From: Lysobacter sp. M2-1
Lineage (GTDB): Bacteria > Pseudomonadota > Gammaproteobacteria > Xanthomonadales > Xanthomonadaceae
NCBI RefSeq assembly: GCF_022662495.1
Contig: NZ_JAKPBU010000005.1
Coordinates: 310,001-374,000, forward strand
DNA length: 64,000 bases
Direction of reading: 5' to 3'
The position numbers and the translations under genes were made by a program. This document shows, piece by piece, positions 43,378 through 52,096 of this stretch (its first letter is position 1; every line of letters starts with the position of its first letter). Below the pieces are notes generated by a model. It was not told where the DNA came from and ran no database searches. It saw only the letters and a program-made list of their open reading frames with translations.

Positions 43378-45084
43378 ATGATGAACAGGTGTGTAGGAGC
43401 GCATGCGCTTTTGAGGCACATCGCGCTGGCCGCGGTGTTCGTTCTCGCCGCCTGCAGCCCGCCGTCCGCCACGCACAATGGCGCCGATGCGGCCGAAACC
43501 CCCACCGCCGCTGCAGCGGCCAGGAAGGCCGAGGCGCCGATTCCCAAGCTGGTCACCGAGCATGGCCGCCACGCATTGCTGGTCGACGGCGAGCCCTTCC
43601 TGATCCTCGGCGCGCAGGTCAACAACTCCAGCAACTATCCGGCAGTGCTGCCGCAGGTGTGGCCTGCGATCGAGATCCTCGATCCCAACACGGTGATGGT
43701 GCCGATCGCCTGGGAGCAGATCGAGCCGAAGGAAGGCACGTTCGATTTCTCCTTCCTCGACACCCTGCTGGCGCAGGCGCGCGAGCGCGACAAGCGCCTG
43801 GTGCTGCTCTGGTTCGCCACCTGGAAGAACAACGGCCCCAACTACGCGCCGGCCTGGGTCAAGCTGGATAACAAGCGCTTCCCGCGCGTGATCACCGCCG
43901 AGGGCAAAACCCTCAACTCGCTGTCGCCGCATGCCGGGGCCACGCTGGAAGCGGACAGGAAGGCGTTCGTGCAGTTGATGCGGCATCTGAAACAGGCCGA
44001 TCCGCAGCGTACGGTGATCATGGTGCAGCCGCAGAACGAACCGGGTACCTATGGTTCGCCGCGCGACTTCTCGCCGCTGGCGCAGCAGGTGTTCGACGCC
44101 GCGGTGCCGGAGGTGCTGGTCAAAGGGCTGAAGAAACAGCCGGGCACATGGCGGGAAGTGTTCGGCACCGATGCCGATGAATACTTCCACGCCTGGCACG
44201 TCGCCCACTACATCGACCAGGTCGCCGCGGCCGGCAAGGCCGAATATCCGCTGCCGATGTACGTCAACGCTGCGCTGCGCGACCCGTTCACGCCCGGCCT
44301 GCCGGGCCAGTACGAGAGCGGCGGGCCAACCGACAACGTACTCGACATCTACAAGCTGGCGGCGCCCAACATCGACCTGCTGACGCCGGACATCTACATG
44401 CGCGAGTACGAGAAACACACCACCGTGCTCGACCGCTATTCGCGCCCGGACAATGCGCTGTTCGTCTCGGAAACCGGCAACGACACACCGTTCGCCCGCT
44501 ATTTCTTCGCCGCGCTCGGGCAGCAGGCGATCGGCTGGTCGCCGTTCGGGATCGACTTCACCAGATATTCCAATTGGCCGCTGGGCGCCAGGCGCATGGA
44601 CGCCGAAACGCTGGCGCCGTTCGCGCTGAACTACAAGCTGGTCAAGCCGGCGGCGCGCCTGATCGCGAAGCAGAGTTTTGCCGGCAAGGTGCACGGCACG
44701 GCGGAGCGCGCGGGCGAACCCGAGCAGCAGCTGACGTTGAACGAGCGCTGGAACGCGACCATCACCTACGGCGTGCCCCAGTTCTGGTTCCAGGGGCCGC
44801 CGCCGGGCAACCCGGAGCCGACCGGCGCGGCCCTGATCGTCGAACTGGCGCCGGACGAGTTCCTCGTCACCGGCTACCACGCGCGGGTATCGATCCATCC
44901 GGCCGACGATGACGTGCACATGATCTACGACCGCGTCGAAGAAGGCACGTACGACCAACGCGGCGCATGGAAATTCATGCGCGTGTGGAACGGCGACCAG
45001 ACCGATTACGGACTCAACTTCTCCAGCGCCGTGCAGTTGCTGCGGGTGAAGCTGGCGACCTACGACAGCACAGGTGGGCCATGA
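43378..45084 (+). CDS. Lipoprotein GH35 beta-galactosidase (DUF5597 type)
   Basis: 568 residues from the ATG at 43378; a GTG at 43363 overlapping the previous stop is also open. Lipobox LAAC. GH35 TIM barrel: LILGAQVNNSSNYPAV, acid/base Glu in MVQPQNEPGTYG (about E221), nucleophile in FVSETGND (about E365), and the C-terminal DUF5597-type beta domain. Presumed to release terminal galactose of xyloglucan side chains in the periplasm. The bases 43393-43410 (GTAGGAGCGCATGCGCTT), within the signal peptide coding, look like a REP half. Confidence 0.88.
   Translation: MMNRCVGAHALLRHIALAAVFVLAACSPPSATHNGADAAETPTAAAAARKAEAPIPKLVTEHGRHALLVDGEPFLILGAQVNNSSNYPAVLPQVWPAIEILDPNTVMVPIAWEQIEPKEGTFDFSFLDTLLAQARERDKRLVLLWFATWKNNGPNYAPAWVKLDNKRFPRVITAEGKTLNSLSPHAGATLEADRKAFVQLMRHLKQADPQRTVIMVQPQNEPGTYGSPRDFSPLAQQVFDAAVPEVLVKGLKKQPGTWREVFGTDADEYFHAWHVAHYIDQVAAAGKAEYPLPMYVNAALRDPFTPGLPGQYESGGPTDNVLDIYKLAAPNIDLLTPDIYMREYEKHTTVLDRYSRPDNALFVSETGNDTPFARYFFAALGQQAIGWSPFGIDFTRYSNWPLGARRMDAETLAPFALNYKLVKPAARLIAKQSFAGKVHGTAERAGEPEQQLTLNERWNATITYGVPQFWFQGPPPGNPEPTGAALIVELAPDEFLVTGYHARVSIHPADDDVHMIYDRVEEGTYDQRGAWKFMRVWNGDQTDYGLNFSSAVQLLRVKLATYDSTGGP
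43393..43410 (+). repeat. REP-like half element inside the GH35 signal peptide
   Basis: GTAGGAGCGCATGCGCTT shares its GTAGGAGCGC start with the REP copies near 25.6 kb and has a GCGCATGCGC palindrome. Confidence 0.45.
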
Positions 45085-45146
45085 AGCCCCCGAATCTCCC
45101 ACCGTTTGCGAGTCATCCCACTCCTGTCTCACAGAGGCTTATCGGC

Positions 45147-48104
45147 ATGATCCATATCCCGCGTTCGCTCCCAGCACCGTCGCGGCCGCAGCCGCTTGCG
45201 GTTCCGACCATCCGGCGCTGGGCGCCATTGCTGATGGCCGCACTGCTGTCGGCATGCGCAGCGGCGGAGGACTCGCCGGCATCGCAAGCCGCCGCGTCGC
45301 AGGGTTATGAGAAGACCGACCGTGGCATCGTCGTGCATCCGACTGCCGAAGGCGCCGCCGACGTGCGGCTGCAGGTGGTGAACGACGGCATCATCCGGGT
45401 CAGCGCTGATCCCGATGGCGACTTCGCTCGCTCCGAGAGCCTGATGCGGGTGAAGGACGAAGGGGCGCCGCCTTCGTTCGAGGTCACCAGCAGCGACGGC
45501 AAGGTGCGCCTGGCGACCGCGCGCGTGACCGCGGAGGTGGCGCAGGACACCGGCCGTGTCAGCTTTCTCGACCAGAACGGCAAGCCGATCCTGTCGGAAG
45601 TGCCCGGTGGCCGTACGTTCACGCCGCTGAAGGTCGAAGGCAAGGACTATCTCAGCGTGCGCCAGCGCTTCGAGTCGCCGGACGACGAGGCGATCTACGG
45701 CTTCGGCCAGCACCAGCAGGGCTGGATGAACCAGAAGGGCCGCGACGTCGAACTGCAGCAAAACAACATCGACATGGCGGTGCCGTTCCTGGTATCGAGC
45801 CGTAACTACGGCCTGCTGTGGGACAACAATTCGATCACCCGCATGGGCGATCCGCGCGGCCTGCAGCCGCTGCCGAAGTCGCTGACGTTGTACGACGCCA
45901 ACGGCAAGGAGGGCGCATTGACTGCGCGCTACTCGGTGGGCGGCGTGCAGAAGGTCGAGCGGCGCGAATCTGAGATCAACTACCAGTACATCAAGGACCT
46001 CAAGCAGTGGCCGGCCGAAGCGAAGGCGACGGCTGAGCAGGGGCAGGCGCCGCCGCGTCTGCAGGCGACCTGGGAAGGCGAGATCGAGGCGCAGACGCCA
46101 GGGCGGCATACGTTCTCGCTGTATTCCAGCGAGTACGCGAAACTGTGGGTCGACGGCAAGCTGGTGATCGACCGCTGGCGCCAGAACTGGAACCCGTGGC
46201 ACCACGAGTTCGCACTGGAGATGAAGCCCGGCCAGCGCCACAAGCTGAAGATCGAATGGGACCTGATCGATCCCAGCTACATCGCCCTGCTGCACCGCGA
46301 CCCGCTGCCGTCGGCCGAAGCGAAGGACCTGTCGCTGTGGTCCGAAGCCGGGCAGATGATCGACTACTACTTCGTCGCCGGTGACTCCCTCGACGCGGCG
46401 GTCGCCGGCTATCGCCAGCTCACCGGCAAGTCGGTGCTGCTGCCGAAGTGGGCCTATGGCTTCTGGCAGAGCCGCGAACGCTACAAGACCCAGGACGAAC
46501 TCACCGGCGCGCTGGACGAATACCGCAAGCGCAAGCTGCCCATCGACAACATCGTGATGGACTGGTCGTACTGGCCGGAGGACGCCTGGGGCTCGCACGA
46601 TTTCGACAAGGCGCGTTTCCCGGACGCGAAGGGCATGGTCGACCATGTCCACGCCAACAATGCGCAGATCATGATCTCGGTGTGGCCGAAGTTCTATCCC
46701 AGCACCGCCAACTTCAAGGAGCTCGACAGCAAGGGCTACATGTACAAGCGCAACATCGAAGTCGGCGAGAAGGACTGGATCGGCCCCGGCTACACCTCGT
46801 CGTTCTACGATCCTTACGCCAAGCAGGCACGCGACATCTACTGGCGCCAGATCGACGAGAAGCTCAACGCGATCGGCATGGACGCGTGGTGGCTGGACGC
46901 CGACGAGCCCGACCTGCATTCCAACCTCGATGTCGAAGAACGCAAGGCGCGCACCACGCCGACCGCGCTGGGCCCGTCGACGGAACTCTTCAACTCCTAT
47001 CCGCTGCCGCACACCCAGGGCGTCTACGAGGGCGATCGGGCGAAGGATCCGGACAAGCGCGTGTTCATCCTTTCGCGCAAGGGCTATGCCGGCACCCAGC
47101 GCAACGCGGTGGCGGTGTGGAGCGGCGATGTGGTCTCGCGCTGGGACGACCTGCGCGACCAGATCTCGGCCGGCGTCAACCTGTCGATGTCGGGCCTGGC
47201 CAACTGGACCTTCGACATCGGCGGCTTCGCGGTCGAGAAGCGCTACGAGAACCAGGATCCCGCGCATCTGCCGGAGTGGCGCGAGCTGAACCTGCGCTGG
47301 TTCCAGTTCGGCGCGTTCGCGCCGATCTTCCGCTCGCACGGGCAGTTGCCGTATCGCGAGATCTGGAACATCTCGCCGGAAGGCACGCCGGTCTACGACA
47401 GTCTGGTCTACTACGACAAGCTGCGCTACACGCTGCTGCCGTACATCTACACGCTGGCCGGCGACGTGCATCACCGCGACGGCACCTTCATGCGTGCGCT
47501 GGCGATGGACTTTCCGGGTGATGCCAGGGTGCGCGACATCAACGACCAGTACCTGTTCGGCCCCGCGTTCCTGGTCGCTCCGGTGACGAAGTTCAAGGCC
47601 ACCAGCCGCGAGGTTTACCTGCCTGCGGGCACGTCGTGGATCGATTTCAACACCGGCAAGCGCTTCGATGGCGGGCAGGCGATCCAGGCCGATGCGCCGT
47701 TGGCGCGGATGCCGTTGTTCGTGCGGGCCGGTTCGATCGTGCCGACGGGTCCGGTGCTGCAACACGTCGACGAGCAGCCAAACGCTCCGCTCACGGTCGT
47801 GGTCTATACCGGCGCCGACGGGAAGTTCTCGCTGTACGAGGACGACGGCCGCAGCTACGGCTACGAAAAAGGTCAGTTCAGCCGTATCCCGCTCGCTTGG
47901 AGCGAAAAGAGCGGCGAGCTGACGATCGGTGCGCGCGAAGGATCGTGGCCCGGCATGCAGGCCACGCGCACGATCCATGTGCGTTGGGTGGACGGTCCGC
48001 GCAACGATGCGGGTGCCCTGGAACCGGCGACCGATGCCACCGTGCAGTACGACGGCAAGGCAGTCACCGTGCGCAAGGCGCCGGCAACCGGGTCCGGCAA
48101 GTGA
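45147..48104 (+). CDS. Lipoprotein GH31 alpha-xylosidase with PA14 insert
   Basis: 985 residues from the ATG at 45147, chosen because it leaves a normal-length lipoprotein signal (LLSAC). An ATG at 45081 overlapping the previous stop (ATGA) is the alternative. N-terminal beta-sandwich, then a PA14 domain (about 304-388; TWEGEIEAQTPGRHTFSLYS, LWVDGKLVIDRW) as in Cellvibrio Xyl31A, then the barrel with nucleophile in DAWWLDADEPD (about D584) and acid in WSGDVVSRWDDL (about D661). It removes alpha-1,6-xylose from the non-reducing end of xyloglucan oligosaccharides. Confidence 0.92.
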   Translation: MIHIPRSLPAPSRPQPLAVPTIRRWAPLLMAALLSACAAAEDSPASQAAASQGYEKTDRGIVVHPTAEGAADVRLQVVNDGIIRVSADPDGDFARSESLMRVKDEGAPPSFEVTSSDGKVRLATARVTAEVAQDTGRVSFLDQNGKPILSEVPGGRTFTPLKVEGKDYLSVRQRFESPDDEAIYGFGQHQQGWMNQKGRDVELQQNNIDMAVPFLVSSRNYGLLWDNNSITRMGDPRGLQPLPKSLTLYDANGKEGALTARYSVGGVQKVERRESEINYQYIKDLKQWPAEAKATAEQGQAPPRLQATWEGEIEAQTPGRHTFSLYSSEYAKLWVDGKLVIDRWRQNWNPWHHEFALEMKPGQRHKLKIEWDLIDPSYIALLHRDPLPSAEAKDLSLWSEAGQMIDYYFVAGDSLDAAVAGYRQLTGKSVLLPKWAYGFWQSRERYKTQDELTGALDEYRKRKLPIDNIVMDWSYWPEDAWGSHDFDKARFPDAKGMVDHVHANNAQIMISVWPKFYPSTANFKELDSKGYMYKRNIEVGEKDWIGPGYTSSFYDPYAKQARDIYWRQIDEKLNAIGMDAWWLDADEPDLHSNLDVEERKARTTPTALGPSTELFNSYPLPHTQGVYEGDRAKDPDKRVFILSRKGYAGTQRNAVAVWSGDVVSRWDDLRDQISAGVNLSMSGLANWTFDIGGFAVEKRYENQDPAHLPEWRELNLRWFQFGAFAPIFRSHGQLPYREIWNISPEGTPVYDSLVYYDKLRYTLLPYIYTLAGDVHHRDGTFMRALAMDFPGDARVRDINDQYLFGPAFLVAPVTKFKATSREVYLPAGTSWIDFNTGKRFDGGQAIQADAPLARMPLFVRAGSIVPTGPVLQHVDEQPNAPLTVVVYTGADGKFSLYEDDGRSYGYEKGQFSRIPLAWSEKSGELTIGAREGSWPGMQATRTIHVRWVDGPRNDAGALEPATDATVQYDGKAVTVRKAPATGSGK

Positions 48105-48116
48105 TCGCGGCCTGAG

Positions 48117-50483
48117 ATGAGCGCCGACCTCACCAGGCGGGAGTTGTGCAAAGCGATAGGCGCGGGCGTCGCGATCGCGGGCCTTGCGCCGTCCGCGATC
48201 GCGCGCGCGCAGGAAGGCGCCGCTGCGGCTGGAGATGAAGCGCTCAAACTCTGGTACCGCAGCCCGGCGACGCGATGGGTCGAAGGGTTGCCGCTGGGCA
48301 ATGGGCGCCTTGGCGCGATGGTCTGGGGTGGCATCGAACACGAACGACTGCAGCTCAACGAGGACACGCTGTATGCCGGCGGCCCCTACGACGCCAACAA
48401 TCCGGAGGCGCTGGCCGCGCTACCGGAGGTGCGCCGGCTGATCTTCGCTGGGAGGTATGCGGAAGCCGAGGCGCTGGCGGATGCGAAACTGATGTCGCGC
48501 CCGCTCAAGCAGATGCCGTACCAGCCGCTGGCCGACCTGGTCCTGGATTTCCGCGACGTTCCCGACACATCCGAATACCGCCGCGAGCTCGACCTCGATA
48601 CCGCCATCACCTGCACCCAGTTCCGGACCTGGAAGACACTGCATACGCGGGAGGCCTTCGTGTCGCCGGTCGATCAGTGCATCGCGGTGCGCGTGGCCAC
48701 CGACGGCCCTGGCGGCGTCAACCTGCGCGTTGGGCTCGACAGCGACCAGGAGAACGAGGTGCGGGTCGAAGACGGCGCCCTGCTGCTGCGTGGCCGCAAC
48801 GGATCGGCCCACGGCGTCGAGGGCAGGCTGAAGTTCGCGCTGCGGGTGCGCGTGCTGCCCCGGGGCGGCACGCTGAAAATGGATCGGGGGCGCATCGAGA
48901 TCGAAGGGGCGGACGAAGTGGTGCTGCTGGCCACCGCCGCCACGGGTTACCGCCGCTACGACGACGTCGGCGGCGATCCGGAAGAAATCACTCGCCGGCA
49001 GCTGGCGGCAGCTCACAAGCGCGGCTTCGACGCACTGCGCGCTGCACACGTGGCCGAGCACCGGCGCCTGTTCCGCCGCGTGGCCATCGACCTGGGCCAT
49101 AGCGAGGCGGAGAAGCTGTCGACCGACGAGCGCGTCGAGCGGTTCGCCGACGGCAACGATCCCGCGCTCGCCGCGCTCTACCACCAGTACGGCCGCTACC
49201 TGCTGATCTGCAGCTCGCGACCCGGTACCCAGCCGGCCAACCTGCAGGGCGTCTGGAACGACCTGATGGATCCGCCGTGGGGAAGCAAGTACACCATTAA
49301 CATCAACACCGAGATGAACTACTGGCCCAGCGAGGCCAATGCGCTGCACGAATGCGTCGAGCCGCTGGAGCGCATGCTGTTCGATCTCGCTGAAACCGGC
49401 GCGCGCACCGCGAAGCATATGTATGGCGCTCCAGGCTGGGTCGTACACCACAACACCGACCTGTGGCGCCAGAGCAGTCCGATCGACGGTGCGCAGTGGG
49501 GCCTGTGGCCGATGGGTGGTGCCTGGCTGCTGCAGCAGCTATGGGATCGCTGGGACTACGGCCGCGATCGCGCCTACCTGGCCAGGATCTACCCGCTGTT
49601 CAAGGGTGCGGCCGAGTTCTTCGCAGCCACCCTGGTGCGTGATCCTGCCAGCGGCGAGATTGTCACCAATCCTTCGATGTCCCCGGAGAACGTGCACCCG
49701 CACGGCGCATCGCTGTGCGCCGGGCCTGCGATGGATTCGCAGCTGCTGCGGGACCTGTTTGCGCAATGCATCGAAGCGGCGGGCCTCCTCGACGTCGATG
49801 CGGACTTCGCGAAGAGCCTGACCACGTTGCGCGCGCAGCTGCCACCGGACCGGATCGGCAGGGCGGGGCAGCTGCAGGAATGGCGTGAGGACTGGGACAT
49901 GGAGGCGCCGGAAATCCATCATCGTCATGTCTCCCACCTGTACGCTCTGCACCCGAGTTCGCAGATCAACGTGCGCGACACGCCCGAGCTGGCGGCGGCG
50001 GCGAAGAAATCGCTGGAAATCCGCGGCGACGAAGCCACCGGCTGGGGCATCGGCTGGCGCCTGAACCTGTGGGCGAGACTGGGCGATGGCGAACACGCGC
50101 ACAAAATACTGGGGATGCTGCTGAGTCCCGACCGCACCTACCCGAATCTGTTCGATGCGCATCCGCCGTTCCAGATCGACGGCAACTTCGGCGGCACCAC
50201 CGGCATTACCGAGATGCTGCTGCAAAGCTGGGGCGGGTCGATCTTCCTGCTGCCGGCGTTGCCCAGGCAATGGCCGATGGGGCAAGTGCGCGGGCTGCGA
50301 GTGCGCGGCGCGGCCGGGATGGATCTGAAATGGCGAAACGGACGGCTCGTGCAGGCGCGGTTGTCCAGCGATAAGGGCGGCGACTATTCCCTGGTGTACG
50401 GCGAGCAGGTCGTGGAGACGACATTGCAGGCGGGACATTCGGCTGAGTTCGGCCTGCGCGGCGACAGGCTGGTTCGGCTATGA
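48117..50483 (+). CDS. GH95 alpha-L-fucosidase
   Basis: 788 residues, ATG at 48117. N-terminal Tat-type signal (TRRELCKAIGAGVAIAGLA) and a short linker, then GH95: WVEGLPLGNGRLGAMVWGG, LNEDTLYAGGPYD, and the catalytic region with the conserved Asn pair in NINTEMNYWPSEANA, NPSMSPEN and the final DGNFGGTTGITEMLLQ. It removes alpha-1,2-L-fucose from galactosyl side chains of plant xyloglucan. It lies 12 bases after the GH31 gene and closes the run of tightly packed hydrolase genes. Confidence 0.93.
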   Translation: MSADLTRRELCKAIGAGVAIAGLAPSAIARAQEGAAAAGDEALKLWYRSPATRWVEGLPLGNGRLGAMVWGGIEHERLQLNEDTLYAGGPYDANNPEALAALPEVRRLIFAGRYAEAEALADAKLMSRPLKQMPYQPLADLVLDFRDVPDTSEYRRELDLDTAITCTQFRTWKTLHTREAFVSPVDQCIAVRVATDGPGGVNLRVGLDSDQENEVRVEDGALLLRGRNGSAHGVEGRLKFALRVRVLPRGGTLKMDRGRIEIEGADEVVLLATAATGYRRYDDVGGDPEEITRRQLAAAHKRGFDALRAAHVAEHRRLFRRVAIDLGHSEAEKLSTDERVERFADGNDPALAALYHQYGRYLLICSSRPGTQPANLQGVWNDLMDPPWGSKYTININTEMNYWPSEANALHECVEPLERMLFDLAETGARTAKHMYGAPGWVVHHNTDLWRQSSPIDGAQWGLWPMGGAWLLQQLWDRWDYGRDRAYLARIYPLFKGAAEFFAATLVRDPASGEIVTNPSMSPENVHPHGASLCAGPAMDSQLLRDLFAQCIEAAGLLDVDADFAKSLTTLRAQLPPDRIGRAGQLQEWREDWDMEAPEIHHRHVSHLYALHPSSQINVRDTPELAAAAKKSLEIRGDEATGWGIGWRLNLWARLGDGEHAHKILGMLLSPDRTYPNLFDAHPPFQIDGNFGGTTGITEMLLQSWGGSIFLLPALPRQWPMGQVRGLRVRGAAGMDLKWRNGRLVQARLSSDKGGDYSLVYGEQVVETTLQAGHSAEFGLRGDRLVRL

Positions 50484-50531
50484 GCCTGGCGTACGTGATG
50501 CGGCAGGCGCTTTCTCATCCGATCGATGCGG

Positions 50532-50545
50532 TCATGCCGCTAACA
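50532..50545. promoter_or_regulatory. Degenerate xyl-box before xylA
   Basis: TCATGCCGCTAACA keeps the half-site CGCTAACA exactly and matches the recalled 14-bp xyl-box in 10 positions. It lies 69 bases before the xylA start in a 130-base gap. Confidence 0.45.
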
Positions 50546-50613
50546 CCTGATATGGATCGATTTCGAAATCAAACGCGCTGCTTCCCGGCGCATCCCACGG
50601 CGGAAACAGGATC

Positions 50614-51954
50614 ATGAGCAACGACTTCTTCATCGGCACCCGAGAATATTTCCCCGGCCTCGGCCGCATCCCGTTCGAGGGCATCGGCTCCGACAACCCG
50701 CTGGCGTTCAAGCATTACGACGCCGGCAAGAGGATCGGCGAGAAAACCATGGCCGAGCACCTGCGCTTCGCCGTGTGCTACTGGCACAGCTTCTGCAATG
50801 CCGGCCACGATCCGTTCGGTCCGGGCACCCGCGCCTATCCATGGGACGCGCCGGCCACGGCCATGGGGCGCGCCGAAGCACGGGTCGACGCTGCGTTCGA
50901 ATTCTTCAGCAAGCTTGGCGTGCCTTACTACTGCTTCCATGACATCGATCTGGCACCGGACGCCAGCGATGTAGGCGAGTACGAGCGCAACCTCAGGCAC
51001 ATGGTCGCACTGGCGAAAGAGCGCCAGCAGGCGACCGGCGTCAAGCTGCTATGGGGCACCGCGAACCTGTTCAGCCATCCGCGCTACATGAACGGTGCAT
51101 CCACCAATCCCGATTTCGCCGTGGTCGCGCGCGCCGCGGTGCAGGTCAAGGCGGCGCTGGAGGCGACCGTGGAGCTGGGTGGGGAGAACTACGTGTTCTG
51201 GGGCGGGCGCGAAGGCTATGCCAGCCTGCACAACACCGACATGAAGCGCGAGCTGGCGCATATGGGACGCTTCCTGACGATGGCTCGCGACTACGGCCGC
51301 AGCATCGGATTCGATGGCGTGTTCCTGATTGAGCCCAAGCCGATGGAGCCGATGAAGCACCAGTACGATTTCGACTCGGCCACGGTGGTGGGGTTCCTGC
51401 GCGAGCACGGCCTGGACCGGGACTTCAAGCTCAACATCGAAGCCAATCACGCCACGCTGTCCGGGCATACCTTCGAACACGATCTGCAGGTGGCCTCGGA
51501 TGCGGGCCTGCTCGGCAGCATCGACGCCAACCGCGGCAATCCGCAGAACGGCTGGGACACCGACCAGTTCCCGGTGGATCTGTACGACACCGTGGCCGCG
51601 ATGCTGGTGGTGCTGCGCCAGGGTGGCCTGCAGCCGGGCGGGTTGAACTTCGATGCCAAGGTGCGGCGCGAATCCACCGATCCGCAGGACCTGTTCCTGG
51701 CGCATATCGGCGGCATGGACGCGTTCGCACGCGGCCTGGAGGTGGCGCATGCCCTGCTGACGGCTTCGCCGATGGAGGGCTGGCGCCAGCGGCGCTATGC
51801 CAGCTTCGATCAGGGCGCCGGGCGTGATTTCGAGGACGGCAGGAGTACGCTGGCCGACCTGCGTGACCTGGCGGCGCAGGCAGGCGAGCCGGAACAACGC
51901 AGTGGCCGGCAGGAGGTGTACGAGAACCTGTTCAACCAGTACCTGCTCCGTTGA
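50614..51954 (+). CDS. xylA: D-xylose isomerase
   Basis: 446 residues, ATG at 50614. Converts D-xylose to D-xylulose in the cytoplasm. The longer class II form is recognised: [12 protein letters not shown], the metal ligands in [34 protein letters not shown] (about 237-254), [22 protein letters not shown] and [12 protein letters not shown]. No xylulokinase gene is nearby, so that step must be encoded elsewhere. It follows the GH95 gene with its own candidate operator. Confidence 0.96.
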   Translation: MSNDFFIGTREYFPGLGRIPFEGIGSDNPLAFKHYDAGKRIGEKTMAEHLRFAVCYWHSFCNAGHDPFGPGTRAYPWDAPATAMGRAEARVDAAFEFFSKLGVPYYCFHDIDLAPDASDVGEYERNLRHMVALAKERQQATGVKLLWGTANLFSHPRYMNGASTNPDFAVVARAAVQVKAALEATVELGGENYVFWGGREGYASLHNTDMKRELAHMGRFLTMARDYGRSIGFDGVFLIEPKPMEPMKHQYDFDSATVVGFLREHGLDRDFKLNIEANHATLSGHTFEHDLQVASDAGLLGSIDANRGNPQNGWDTDQFPVDLYDTVAAMLVVLRQGGLQPGGLNFDAKVRRESTDPQDLFLAHIGGMDAFARGLEVAHALLTASPMEGWRQRRYASFDQGAGRDFEDGRSTLADLRDLAAQAGEPEQRSGRQEVYENLFNQYLLR

Positions 51955-51977
51955 TCCAGGCGCTCGAAATCGGAATG

Positions 51978-52016
51978 TGCGGGATTTCCGCACTGTCATT
52001 CCCGCCGGGGCGGGAA
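51978..52016 (+). repeat. Two small hairpins between xylA and the porter gene
   Basis: TGCGGGATTTCCGCA (51978-51992) is a 5-bp stem. GTCATTCCCGCCGGGGCGGG (from 51995) resembles the dispersed GTCATTCCCGC...GCGGGAA repeat of many Gram-negatives. Either may end or protect the xylA mRNA. Confidence 0.5.
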
Positions 52017-52096
52017 ACACGAGCGCAAAGTTGTTCGCTGTACCCCTTTAACGCCCGGCGTCGGTCCGGCAACCCCAACACAACCAAGGTGTCCTC

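Noticed and set aside
45129-48341. Open frame of 1070 codons on the minus strand opposite the GH31 gene
   Set aside because: Antisense to a clear GH31 enzyme with catalytic motifs; G+C bias alone keeps it open.
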